Shown here piece after piece: positions 26,385 through 35,042 of a stretch of DNA of 64,000 nucleotides. Within the stretch, counting starts at the first letter, position 1. The number at the start of each line of letters is the position of its first letter. The DNA is taken from the NCBI RefSeq assembly GCF_008704205.1, contig NZ_VXLC01000025.1, positions 62,001 through 126,000 of the forward strand. The letters are read 5' to 3'. Below the pieces are notes generated by a model, which had not been told where the DNA came from, did not search any database, and saw only the letters and a program-made list of their open reading frames with translations. A program made the translations under genes and the position numbers. The stretch comes from Nocardia colli (GTDB lineage Bacteria; Actinomycetota; Actinomycetes; Mycobacteriales; Mycobacteriaceae).

Positions 26385-27064
26385 AATCCAGTGGTACGCA
26401 GAGCAAGTCACAGGTCGCGTATCACTGGCTCAAGGACCGGATCGCGCGGCAGGAGTACACGCCGGGCTACCGGCTGGTGCTCAGCGCCATCGCCAAGGAC
26501 CTCGACATGAGCGTCGTTCCGGTGCGCGAGGCGATCCGGCAGCTGGAGGCCGAGGGCCTGATCACCTTCGAACGCAATGTGGGCGCACAGGTTTCGATGG
26601 TGGACGACTCGCAGTACCGGCACAGCATGCAGGCGCTCAGCGTGCTCGAAGGCGCGGCGACGGCCCTGGCCGCCGGTCGATTATCCGAGGACGACCTGCG
26701 CCGGGCGCGGGCGGTCAACGAGCGGATGATCGAGTCCCTGGACGATTTCGACCCGAGCGCGTTCACCGCGCTCAACCACGAGTTCCACGCGATCCTGTTC
26801 ACCAGGTGCGTGAATCCGCGCATCGTCACCCTGGTCGAGGCGGAATGGTCGCGCCTGGGGCACCTGCGCTCGTCCACCTTCTCCTTCGTGCCCGGACGCG
26901 CCCACGAATCCGTGCGCGAACACGAGAACATCGTGCGCCTCATCGAGATCGGCGCACCGCTCACCGAGATCGAGCAGGTCGCCCGCCGCCACCGCGCGGC
27001 CACCCTCGACGCCTACCTGGCCCACGAGCACCCCGACGAACCCCTCGGCCCAACAGCCCTCTGA
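26366..27064 (+). CDS. GntR-family (FCD) transcriptional regulator, copy 2
   Basis: 232 residues from the GTG at 26366, which has GGCGAGG about eight bases upstream; an in-frame ATG at 26345 (MEGEVP) parallels the possible start of the paralogue at 15383. Winged helix AYHWLKDRIARQEYTPGYRLVLSAIAKDLDMSVVPVREAIRQLEAEGLI, then the FCD ligand domain with FTALNHEFHAILF and EHENIVRLIE supplying candidate metal ligands. The gene overlaps the end of the fusion gene by 19 bases, so it belongs to the pathway operon and is the obvious pathway regulator. Its ligand is probably a pathway acid. Confidence 0.87.
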   Translation: MAPESVKSSGTQSKSQVAYHWLKDRIARQEYTPGYRLVLSAIAKDLDMSVVPVREAIRQLEAEGLITFERNVGAQVSMVDDSQYRHSMQALSVLEGAATALAAGRLSEDDLRRARAVNERMIESLDDFDPSAFTALNHEFHAILFTRCVNPRIVTLVEAEWSRLGHLRSSTFSFVPGRAHESVREHENIVRLIEIGAPLTEIEQVARRHRAATLDAYLAHEHPDEPLGPTAL

Positions 27065-27086
27065 ACCCCGAACCCTGGAGTCGCTA

Positions 27087-28613
27087 ATGACCAACGCGGT
27101 GCGCACCCTAGCCACCCCGCACACGCCCTCGGACCTACCGGCGCGTATCCAGCACTACATCGACGGCGCGTTCGTCGATTCGGTCGATGGTGCCACGTTC
27201 GGTGTGCTGGACCCGGTCACGAACGAGGTGTATGTCCAGGCTGCGGCGGGGAAACAGGCCGACATCGATCTCGCGGTGGTCGCCGCGACCAAGGCGTTCA
27301 CCGCGGGGCCGTGGCCGCGGATGCTGCCGCGTGAGCGGTCGCGTGTGCTGCATCGGATCGCGGACATCGTGGAGTCCCGGGACGCGCGGCTGGCCGAGCT
27401 CGAATCGTTCGACTCGGGGTTGCCGATCACGCAGGCGCTGGGCCAGGCCCGGCGCGCGGCGGAGAACTTCCGGTTCTTCGCCGATCTCGTGGTCGCCCAG
27501 GTGGATGACGCCTACAAGGTGCCCGGGCAGCAGCTCAACTACGTCAATCGCAAGCCGATCGGCGTCGCCGGGTTGATCACGCCGTGGAACACCCCGTTCA
27601 TGCTGGAGTCGTGGAAGCTGGCGCCCGCGCTGGCCACCGGAAACACGGTGGTGCTCAAGCCCGCCGAGTTCACGCCGCTGTCGGCGTCGCTGTGGGCCGG
27701 GATCTTCGAAGAGGCCGGGCTGCCGCACGGGGTGTTCAATCTGGTCAACGGACTGGGCGAGGAGGCCGGTGACGCGCTGGTGAAACATCCTGGCGTGCCG
27801 CTGATCTCGTTCACCGGCGAGAGCCGCACCGGCCAGATCATCTTCGGCAACGCCGCCGCGTCGCTGAAGGGGTTGTCGATGGAGCTGGGCGGCAAGAGCC
27901 CCGCCGTGGTCTTCGCCGACGCCGACCTGGACGCCGCGATCGACGCGACTATCTTCGGCGTGTTCTCGCTCAACGGCGAGCGGTGCACCGCGGGCAGCCG
28001 GATCCTGGTCGAGCGGCCGATCTACGACGAGTTCGTCGAACGCTATGCCGCACAGGCGAAACGGGTAGTCGTCGGCTATCCGCACGACCCTGGCACCGAG
28101 GTCGGCGCGCTGGTGCATCCGGAGCACTTCGAGAAGGTGATGAGCTATGTGGAGCTCGGCAAGTCCGAGGGCCGCTTGGTCGCCGGCGGTGGCCGTCCCG
28201 ACGGCTTCGATACCGGAAACTTCGTCGCGCCAACGGTATTCGCCGACGTCGAGCCGACGGCCCGGATCTTCCAGGAGGAGATCTTCGGCCCGGTCGTCGC
28301 GATCACTCCGTTCGATACCGACGCGGAGGCGCTCGCCCTCGCCAACGGCGTCCGCTACGGCCTGGCCGCCTACGTCTGGACCAACGATCTGAAGCGCGCG
28401 CACACCTTCGCGCAGGCGGTCGAGGCGGGCATGGTGTGGCTCAACTCCAACAACGTCCGCGATCTGCGGACCCCGTTCGGCGGTGTGAAGGCCTCCGGGC
28501 TGGGCCATGAGGGCGGCTACCGCTCCATCGACTTCTACACCGATCAGCAGGCCGTGCACATCACCCTGGGCGCGGCGCACAATCCGACCTTCGGCAAGCA
28601 GGAACAATCGTGA
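27087..28613 (+). CDS. hpaE: 5-carboxymethyl-2-hydroxymuconate semialdehyde dehydrogenase-like (HpaE)
   Basis: 508 residues, aldehyde dehydrogenase superfamily. Catalytic Cys300 (LNGERCTAGSR), general base Glu266 (SMELGGKSP), Asn168 (TPWNTP) and the NAD-site Lys191 are all present. The sequence pattern and position directly before the ring-cleavage dioxygenase fit HpaE, which oxidises the semialdehyde formed by ring opening to 5-carboxymethyl-2-hydroxymuconate using NAD+. Start: CTGGAG ahead of the ATG, 22 bases after the GntR stop. Its stop overlaps the dioxygenase start (GTGA). Assignment from family motifs and gene order is strong, though the substrate cannot be proven from sequence. Confidence 0.85.
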   Translation: MTNAVRTLATPHTPSDLPARIQHYIDGAFVDSVDGATFGVLDPVTNEVYVQAAAGKQADIDLAVVAATKAFTAGPWPRMLPRERSRVLHRIADIVESRDARLAELESFDSGLPITQALGQARRAAENFRFFADLVVAQVDDAYKVPGQQLNYVNRKPIGVAGLITPWNTPFMLESWKLAPALATGNTVVLKPAEFTPLSASLWAGIFEEAGLPHGVFNLVNGLGEEAGDALVKHPGVPLISFTGESRTGQIIFGNAAASLKGLSMELGGKSPAVVFADADLDAAIDATIFGVFSLNGERCTAGSRILVERPIYDEFVERYAAQAKRVVVGYPHDPGTEVGALVHPEHFEKVMSYVELGKSEGRLVAGGGRPDGFDTGNFVAPTVFADVEPTARIFQEEIFGPVVAITPFDTDAEALALANGVRYGLAAYVWTNDLKRAHTFAQAVEAGMVWLNSNNVRDLRTPFGGVKASGLGHEGGYRSIDFYTDQQAVHITLGAAHNPTFGKQEQS

Positions 28614-29749
28614 TCGTCTCCCCCGACTCCCCCGAACCCGTTATGACCGTTGCGGATCCGATCCGTGCGAGCAACCCGCTGCGCACGCCGGAGGCCACGC
28701 CGCCGGATGTGGTCCGTTGTGCGTACATGGAGCTCGTCGTCACGGACCTGGCGCGATCGCGGCACTTCTATGTCGACATCCTCGGTCTCGTGGTGACCGA
28801 GGAGGACGAGAACACCGTCTACCTCAGGTCTTTCGAGGAATTCATCCACCACAACCTGGTGCTCCGGCAAGGTCCGGTCGCCGCCGTCGCGGCGTTCGCC
28901 TACCGGGTGCGCAGCGCCGCGGAACTGGACCGGGCCGTCGAGTTCTACACCGAGCTCGGCTGCCGGGTCGAGCGGCGCGCGACGGGTTTCACCAAGGGCA
29001 TCGGTGATTCGGTGCGGGTGGAGGATCCGCTCGGCTTTCCGTACGAATTCTTCTACGACGTCGAACATGTCGAGCGCCTCGCCTGGCACTACGAGCTGTA
29101 CGGACCGGGCGCGCTGGTCCGGCTCGACCACTTCAATCAGGTCACGCCCGATGTTCCGCGCGCGGTGAAGTACATGGAGGACTTGGGCTTTCGCGTCACC
29201 GAGGACATCCAGGACGCGGGCGGCACGGTGTACGCGGCCTGGCTGCGACGCAAGTCCACGGTGCACGACACCGCGATGACCGGCGGCGACGGACCCCGAA
29301 TGCATCACGTGGCCTTCGCAACCCACGAGAAGCACAACATCATCGCCATCTGCGACAAGCTGGGCGCGCTGCGGATGTCCGACCTGATCGAACGCGGCCC
29401 CGGCCGGCACGGCGTCTCGAACGCCTTCTATCTGTACCTGCGCGACCCCGACGGGCACCGCATCGAGATCTACACCCAGGACTACTACACCGGCGATCCG
29501 GACAACCCCGTGGTCACCTGGGACGTACACGACAACCAGCGCCGCGACTGGTGGGGCAGCCCGGTGGTGCCCAGCTGGTACACCGACGCGTCGCCGGTGC
29601 TGGATCTCGACGGTAACCCGCAGCCGCTCGCCATGCGCACCGACGACTCGGAGATGGCCGTGACCATCGGCGCCGACGGGTTCTCCTACACCCGCAAGCC
29701 CGACACCGAATCGACGCAGGGCGAATACAAGCTCGGCGCGCAACTCTGA
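28610..29749 (+). CDS. hpaD: Homoprotocatechuate (3,4-dihydroxyphenylacetate) 2,3-dioxygenase (HpaD)
   Basis: 379 residues. It closely matches what I know of the Arthrobacter/Brevibacterium homoprotocatechuate dioxygenases across most of its length, e.g. VRCAYMELVVTDLA, LRSFEEFIHHNLVLRQGP, GFTKGIGDSVRVEDPLGFPYEFF and PSWYTDASPVLDLDGNPQP. Metal ligands are His174 (RLDHFNQ), His233 (MHHVAF) and Glu286 (HRIEIYT); the catalytic His219 (VHD) is also present. It is a two-domain type I extradiol (VOC) enzyme using Fe(II) or Mn(II) that opens the catechol ring next to the hydroxyls. GTG start with AGGA upstream, overlapping the HpaE stop. It has about 19 more N-terminal residues than those enzymes. 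Confidence 0.93.
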   Translation: MIVSPDSPEPVMTVADPIRASNPLRTPEATPPDVVRCAYMELVVTDLARSRHFYVDILGLVVTEEDENTVYLRSFEEFIHHNLVLRQGPVAAVAAFAYRVRSAAELDRAVEFYTELGCRVERRATGFTKGIGDSVRVEDPLGFPYEFFYDVEHVERLAWHYELYGPGALVRLDHFNQVTPDVPRAVKYMEDLGFRVTEDIQDAGGTVYAAWLRRKSTVHDTAMTGGDGPRMHHVAFATHEKHNIIAICDKLGALRMSDLIERGPGRHGVSNAFYLYLRDPDGHRIEIYTQDYYTGDPDNPVVTWDVHDNQRRDWWGSPVVPSWYTDASPVLDLDGNPQPLAMRTDDSEMAVTIGADGFSYTRKPDTESTQGEYKLGAQL

Positions 29750-29760
29750 GAGGAGAACCG

Positions 29761-30546
29761 ATGCTGCCCACCGAGGCGATCGCGGCGATCGCCGACGAGT
29801 TGGCCGCGGCCGAGCGGGACCGCCGCACCATCCCGCTGCTGACCGCCCGCTACCCCGGCATGACCGTGGCGGATTCCTATGCGGTGCAGAACGAATGGCG
29901 TCGCCGCGGTGTCGCGAGCGGACGCAAGCCCGTCGGCCGGAAGATCGGGCTCACCAGCAAGGTGATGCAGGCGGCGACCGGCATCACCGAGCCGGACTAC
30001 GGGGCCATCTTCGCCGACATGGTCTACGACAACGGGTCCGTCATCGAGCACGGGCGATTCGCCAATGTGCGGATCGAGGTCGAACTCGCCTTCGTGCTCT
30101 GCGCACCCGTCGACGGTCCCGGCGCGACCATCTTCGATGTGCTGCGGGCCACCGAGTACGTGGTCCCGGCGCTGGAGATCCTGAGCTCGCGGATCGACCT
30201 GCCCGGGCGGACCATCGTCGACACGATCAGCGACAACGCGGCGATGGGCGGGATGGTCTACGGCGGAAATCCGGTGCGGCCCAGCGACATCGACCTGCGC
30301 TGGGTCTGCGCGCTGCTGTACCGCAACGAGACGATCGAGGAATCGGGGGTCGCCGCCGCGGTGCTCAACCATCCCGCGACCGGGGTGGCCTGGCTGGCGA
30401 ACAAGCTCGGCGAGCACGGCGATCGGCTCGACGCGGGCGAGATCGTGCTCGCCGGGTCGTTCACCCGCCCGCTGTGGGTCGAGCAGGGCGACACCATCCT
30501 CGCCGACTACGGACCGATGGGAACGATCTCATGCCGATTCGCCTGA
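29761..30546 (+). CDS. hpaH: 2-oxo-hept-3-ene-1,7-dioate hydratase-like (HpaH)
   Basis: 261 residues, typical of the MhpD/HpaH hydratase family within the FAH superfamily. Family blocks: VQNEWRRRGVASGRKPVGRKIGLTSKVMQ, then ITEPDYGAIFADM, then VRIEVELAFVL (Glu metal ligands) and NPVRPSDIDLRWVCALL. HpaH adds water to the 2-oxo-hept-3-ene-1,7-dioate made by HpaG, giving 4-hydroxy-2-oxoheptanedioate. Start: GAGAGGAG ahead of the ATG, 11 bases after the dioxygenase. The aldolase start overlaps its last 16 bases. Confidence 0.9.
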   Translation: MLPTEAIAAIADELAAAERDRRTIPLLTARYPGMTVADSYAVQNEWRRRGVASGRKPVGRKIGLTSKVMQAATGITEPDYGAIFADMVYDNGSVIEHGRFANVRIEVELAFVLCAPVDGPGATIFDVLRATEYVVPALEILSSRIDLPGRTIVDTISDNAAMGGMVYGGNPVRPSDIDLRWVCALLYRNETIEESGVAAAVLNHPATGVAWLANKLGEHGDRLDAGEIVLAGSFTRPLWVEQGDTILADYGPMGTISCRFA

Positions 30547-31337
30547 ATCGGACGCTGCGCGACGCGCTCGCCGACAGCGGTCGACCGCTGTACGGCGGGT
30601 GGATCACCACCGGATCACCGGTGGCGGCCGAGATCATGGCCGGGTCCGGGCTCGACTGGGTGCTCATCGACATGGAGCACGCGCCGAACGGGTTGGAATC
30701 GGTTCTGGTGCAACTGTATGCGGTGTCGGGCTATGCGGTGACGCCGGTCGTGCGGGTGCCGGTCGGCGACACCGTCGTCATCAAACAGGTCTTGGATCTG
30801 GGTGCCCAGAACATCCTGGTGCCGATGATCTCCACTGCGGAACAGGCGCGGGATGTCGCTGCGGCCGCGCAGTATCCGCCGATCGGGCGGCGCGGAGTCG
30901 GTAGTGCGTTGGCGCGCTCCGCGCGATGGAATCGCATCGATGACTATCTTCCCCATGCGGCCGAACATGTCTCGGTGTTCGTGCAGATAGAGACTCTCGA
31001 TGGTGTCGAGAACGCCCGGGCGATCGCCGAAACGCCGGGTATCGACGGCGTTTTCGTCGGACCGAGCGACCTCGCGGCCGCGATGGGGTTGCTCGGGCAG
31101 CAGACCCACCCGGACGTCACCGCACAGGTGCGCAAAGCCTTCGCCGAGGTCATCGACGCCGGAAAACCGGTAGGCGTCAACGCTTTCGACCCCGCGCAGG
31201 CGACGGCGTACGCCGGCCACGGGGCCACGTTCCTGCTCGTCGGCGCGGACGCCGCCCTGCTCGCCCGCGGATCCGAAGCCCTCGCCCACCGATTCATCGG
31301 CGCACCGCCCGACGAAACCGCCCGCGGCAGCTACTGA
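30531..31337 (+). CDS. hpaI: 4-hydroxy-2-oxoheptanedioate aldolase-like (HpaI)
   Basis: 268 residues, HpcH/HpaI class II aldolase. The VLIDMEHAPNG block carries the active-site His50; QIETLDGVENA supplies the metal-binding Glu and GVFVGPSDLAAAMG the metal-binding Asp. HpaI splits 4-hydroxy-2-oxoheptanedioate into pyruvate and succinic semialdehyde, the last step of the pathway. The open frame extends upstream, but the ATG at 30531 matches the family N-terminus and overlaps the HpaH gene by 16 bases, as expected for coupled genes. Confidence 0.9.
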   Translation: MPIRLNRTLRDALADSGRPLYGGWITTGSPVAAEIMAGSGLDWVLIDMEHAPNGLESVLVQLYAVSGYAVTPVVRVPVGDTVVIKQVLDLGAQNILVPMISTAEQARDVAAAAQYPPIGRRGVGSALARSARWNRIDDYLPHAAEHVSVFVQIETLDGVENARAIAETPGIDGVFVGPSDLAAAMGLLGQQTHPDVTAQVRKAFAEVIDAGKPVGVNAFDPAQATAYAGHGATFLLVGADAALLARGSEALAHRFIGAPPDETARGSY

Positions 31338-31361
31338 TCGACCACACAGAAGGACTTGGCA

Positions 31362-32777
31362 ATGACGTCAACGACGGTCAGCTACGACACCCTCCTCGCG
31401 ACCATCACCGACCCCGACGGGCGCGCCATCCCGGACCCCGCGACCGGAGAGGTGGTGGGACGAGTCCGTTTTCGGCCCGTCGAGGAACTCGACGCGGCGA
31501 TCGCGCGCGCCCGCACCGCGCAAATCGCCTGGGCGGCACGCACCGACGAGGACCGCGTAGACCTTCTGCTGCGTGCGGCCGACGCCGTCGAGGCCGCGAC
31601 CGAGCCACTCGCCGAATTGCTTTCGCGGGAACAGGGCAAGCCGCTCAACGGCCCCAACGCCCGTTTCGAGGTCGGCGCCTGCGTCTCGTGGCTGCGGGCC
31701 ACCGCGGCAACGACATTGCCCGGTGAGACAGTGGTCGACGACGAAACCACCCATGCGGAACTGCGTTATCGCCCACTCGGTGTGGTCGGCGCCATCGGCC
31801 CGTGGAACTGGCCGATGATGATCACCATCTGGCAGATCGCCCCTGCCTTGCGGATGGGCAACACCACCGTGGTCAAGCCCTCGGAGTACACGCCGCTGAG
31901 TGTGCTCGCGCTGGTCGAGGTGCTCAACAGCGTTCTCCCCCAAGATGTTTTGCAAGCAGTGGCGGGTGCGGGCGAACTCGGTGCCCGCCTGGCCGGTCAT
32001 CCCGATATCGCCAAGGTCATGTTCACCGGGTCCACCCGAACCGGCCAGGCCGTCATCAAGAGCTCGGCCGAGACCGTGAAACGATTGACCCTCGAGCTCG
32101 GCGGCAACGACGCCGGCATCGTCCTGCCCGACGTGGACCCGCAGGCGATCGCCGACGACCTGTTCTGGGGCGCGTTCATCAACACCGGCCAGACCTGTGC
32201 GGCCATGAAACGCCTCTACGTCCACGCCGACGTCTACGACGCTGTCTGCGCGGCCCTCGTCGAGATCGCCGCCAACACCCCGATGGGCCGCGGCCTGCAC
32301 GAAGCCAATGTGCTTGGCCCGCTACAGAACCGCCAGCAGTTCGACATCGTCTCCCGACTGGTCGAAGCGGCCCGCGCGTCCGGCGCCACGCTGCTCACCG
32401 GTGGTGATCCCGATCGCACCGCTCCCGGCAATTTCTATCCGCTCACCTTGGTCGCCGACATCGACAACGACAACCCCCTGGTCGCGGAGGAACAGTTCGG
32501 CCCGGCCCTCCCGATCATCCGCTACCGCGACGTCGAGGACGCCATCACCATGGCCAACGCCCTCGACGTCGGCCTCGGCGCATCGGTCTGGAGCGCCGAC
32601 AAGGCCGCCGCCCGCACCATCGCCGCCCGCCTCGAGGCCGGCACCGTCTGGATCAACTCACACGGCGGCGTGCACCCGATGATCCCGTTCGGCGGCGTCA
32701 AGCAGTCCGGCTACGGCCTCGAATTCGGCGTCGAAGGCCTCAAATCCGTCTCCGCACCCCAGGTCGTCAACGGCTGA
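31362..32777 (+). CDS. Aldehyde dehydrogenase, succinate-semialdehyde dehydrogenase-like
   Basis: 471 residues. Catalytic Cys279 (NTGQTCAAMKR), Glu245 (TLELGGNDAG), Asn149 (GPWNWP) and Lys172 (VKPSEYTPLS) are present. The TGQTC and LELGGNDAG motifs and short N-terminus resemble aldehyde dehydrogenases that act on semialdehydes. As the last gene of the operon it most likely oxidises succinic semialdehyde to succinate; oxidation of hydroxyphenylacetaldehyde from the amine oxidase is the main alternative. Start: GAAGGA eight bases before the ATG. A clear terminator is not visible in the 63 bases downstream. Confidence 0.82.
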   Translation: MTSTTVSYDTLLATITDPDGRAIPDPATGEVVGRVRFRPVEELDAAIARARTAQIAWAARTDEDRVDLLLRAADAVEAATEPLAELLSREQGKPLNGPNARFEVGACVSWLRATAATTLPGETVVDDETTHAELRYRPLGVVGAIGPWNWPMMITIWQIAPALRMGNTTVVKPSEYTPLSVLALVEVLNSVLPQDVLQAVAGAGELGARLAGHPDIAKVMFTGSTRTGQAVIKSSAETVKRLTLELGGNDAGIVLPDVDPQAIADDLFWGAFINTGQTCAAMKRLYVHADVYDAVCAALVEIAANTPMGRGLHEANVLGPLQNRQQFDIVSRLVEAARASGATLLTGGDPDRTAPGNFYPLTLVADIDNDNPLVAEEQFGPALPIIRYRDVEDAITMANALDVGLGASVWSADKAAARTIAARLEAGTVWINSHGGVHPMIPFGGVKQSGYGLEFGVEGLKSVSAPQVVNG

Positions 32778-32840
32778 CCGGCACCGGCGAGTTAGCGGTG
32801 GATTCGCCGAAGGGGCGGTCACCGAAGTAATCTTCGTACG

Positions 32841-34943
32841 GTGTCCATTCATCGCCCACTATGGACCCTTCCGCCGGATGAGCGTGTAACCCCGCCGGAC
32901 CAGTCCGCGTCAACCAGCTACCGCGCGGACCTGGATGGGCTCCGCGGGCTGGCGATCGCGCTGGTCGTAGTGTTCCACGTGTGGTTCGGGCGGGTGTCCG
33001 GGGGCGTGGACGTCTTCCTGGTGCTGTCCGGTTTCTTCTTCACCGGATTGCTGGTGCGCCGGGCCGAATCGACCGGATCGGTGGGCATAGGTCACACGCT
33101 GCGGCGTACGGCACGCCGGCTGATTCCGGCGACGGCGGTGGTGCTGGCCGCGATCGTGGCCGCGACGGTCATCCTGCGGCCCTACACGCAATGGTCGGAC
33201 GTGGCCGCCCAGACGTTGGCCTCGATGTTCTACTACCAGAACTGGCAACTCGCGCTGACCTGGTCGGACTATCTGGCCGCGGATCCGTCGGTGAGTCCGC
33301 TGCAGCACCTGTGGTCGATGTCGGTCCAGGGCCAGTTCTATCTCGCCGCGCTCGCGCTGGTCGCCGGGACCGCCTGGGCCCTCCGACGCAGCGAACGGAC
33401 AGCTCGGCTGCGCCCGGTGCTGGGCACGGTGATCGCCGTGGCCGCCGTCGCGTCGTTCTGGCTCGCCGCGACGGGAACGGCCACGCATCAGGGCTGGAAC
33501 TACTACGACAGCTTCGCCAGAGCATGGGAGTTGCTGGTCGGCGCGGGCCTGGCCATCGCGGCCCCGTATCTGCGCCTGCCGCACAAACTTCGAGTTGGGT
33601 TGGCCGGTCTCGGACTGGCCGGTGTCGTGTTGTGCGGGTGGTTGATCCTCGACGGTGCCAACCGATTCCCCGGCCCGTACGCCCTGTTGCCGGTCGGTGC
33701 CGCCGCGGCGCTGATCGTCTCGGGCAACAACCTCGCCGCCGATCAGCGGCCGCTGTTCAATCGGCTCTTGTCGACCCCGGGGATCCGCTGGCTCGGGGAC
33801 ATCGCTTATCCCCTATACCTGTGGCATTGGCCGATCCTCATTTTCTACCTCGCCGAACTCGGCCACCCCAGCGCGGGACTGCTCGACGGTCTGGGCATCA
33901 TCGCGGTCTCGGTGGTCTTGGCCTGGGTCACCCACCGCGTGGTCGAGGAACCGCTGCGCGTGCGCTCGCGGGGCGGCGCCGACCATTCGATGCGGGCTCG
34001 GCGCACCGCCACCTGGGTGGTCACGGCGGCGGCCGTGCCGATGGTCGCGGTCACCGTGCTCTGGCAGATCGCGGTGGGAGTCAGTCCGCCACGACCGGTC
34101 GGCGCCCTGAATCCGACGCTGTATCCCGGGGCGGAAGCCCTGGTCTCCGGTCGGCCCACGCCGCACGCGCGCATGCGGCCGACGGTTTTCGAAGCGCCCG
34201 CCGACGCGCCCGCACCCACCTCGGACGGCTGCATCGCCGATTGGGACAACGCGGAACTCATCACCTGCACCTACGGCGATCCGGACGCCGAGCACACGCT
34301 GGCCGTGGTCGGCAGCTCGCACGCCGAGCACTGGCTGCCGGCGCTGGAGGTCCTGGCCGAGCGGCATCCGTTCCGCATCCAGGTCTATCTGAAGATGGGC
34401 TGCCCGCTCACCCTGGCCGAGGACGCGACCTACAAGGGCGAGCTGATCCCCGATTGCCGCGACTGGTCCCAGCAGGTGATCGAGCGGCTCGGCGCCGACC
34501 GGCCGGACTGGGTGTTCACCACCGGTACCCGGCCGCGCGACGACACCGGCGACGAAACCCCGCGCGAGTACCTCGACGTCTGGTCGGCGCTCGGCGAACG
34601 CGGCCTCAACGTCATCGCGATCCGCGACACGCCGTGGCTGCGCAGCAATGGGGTTCGCTACAAGGCCATCGACTGCCTGGCCAAGGGCGGCGATCGGATC
34701 AGCTGCGGGATGAAGCGCACGGACGCGCTCGACCCGATCAACCCCGAGCTCGCGCCGACCTGGTCGTTCCCCAACGTGTACCCGATCGACCTCACCGACG
34801 CGGTCTGCGAAGGCACGGTGTGCCCGGTCTCCATCGGCAACATCCTGGTCTACCACGACGAACATCACCTGACCGCAAGCTATTCGCGCTCGCTGGCCGA
34901 CGAACTGGGCCGTCGGCTACAGCCGTTGCTCGGCTGGTGGTAG
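32841..34943 (+). CDS. OafA/YrhL-type membrane acyltransferase with C-terminal SGNH domain
   Basis: 700 residues. The N-terminal part (about 28-390) is an acyltransferase-3 domain with about ten membrane segments: YRADLDGLRGLAIALVVVFHVW carries the catalytic histidine, then SGGVDVFLVLSGFFFTG and SPLQHLWSMSVQGQFYL. After a linker the C-terminal part (about 440-700) is an SGNH-type domain: VVGSSHAEHW supplies the Ser block and YHDEHHLT the Asp/His block. The protein probably O-acetylates an envelope polysaccharide or glycolipid. The GTG start has a poor ribosome binding site and a small hairpin (32823-32836) just before it, so the exact start is uncertain. Confidence 0.85.
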   Translation: MSIHRPLWTLPPDERVTPPDQSASTSYRADLDGLRGLAIALVVVFHVWFGRVSGGVDVFLVLSGFFFTGLLVRRAESTGSVGIGHTLRRTARRLIPATAVVLAAIVAATVILRPYTQWSDVAAQTLASMFYYQNWQLALTWSDYLAADPSVSPLQHLWSMSVQGQFYLAALALVAGTAWALRRSERTARLRPVLGTVIAVAAVASFWLAATGTATHQGWNYYDSFARAWELLVGAGLAIAAPYLRLPHKLRVGLAGLGLAGVVLCGWLILDGANRFPGPYALLPVGAAAALIVSGNNLAADQRPLFNRLLSTPGIRWLGDIAYPLYLWHWPILIFYLAELGHPSAGLLDGLGIIAVSVVLAWVTHRVVEEPLRVRSRGGADHSMRARRTATWVVTAAAVPMVAVTVLWQIAVGVSPPRPVGALNPTLYPGAEALVSGRPTPHARMRPTVFEAPADAPAPTSDGCIADWDNAELITCTYGDPDAEHTLAVVGSSHAEHWLPALEVLAERHPFRIQVYLKMGCPLTLAEDATYKGELIPDCRDWSQQVIERLGADRPDWVFTTGTRPRDDTGDETPREYLDVWSALGERGLNVIAIRDTPWLRSNGVRYKAIDCLAKGGDRISCGMKRTDALDPINPELAPTWSFPNVYPIDLTDAVCEGTVCPVSIGNILVYHDEHHLTASYSRSLADELGRRLQPLLGWW

Positions 34944-35042
34944 GCCCTGCGACCGCTCTCGTGAAATCCCGGTGCGCGCAATAGTGTCCGATTTCGCGGG
35001 ATCGAGTACGTTGGCAACGATGTCGTCGGTGTTGCGGGAGTA

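Noticed and set aside
32823..32836. Small hairpin CGAAG-TAAT-CTTCG before the acyltransferase start
   Set aside because: Five-base stem only and no T-run; too weak to call a terminator or riboswitch.
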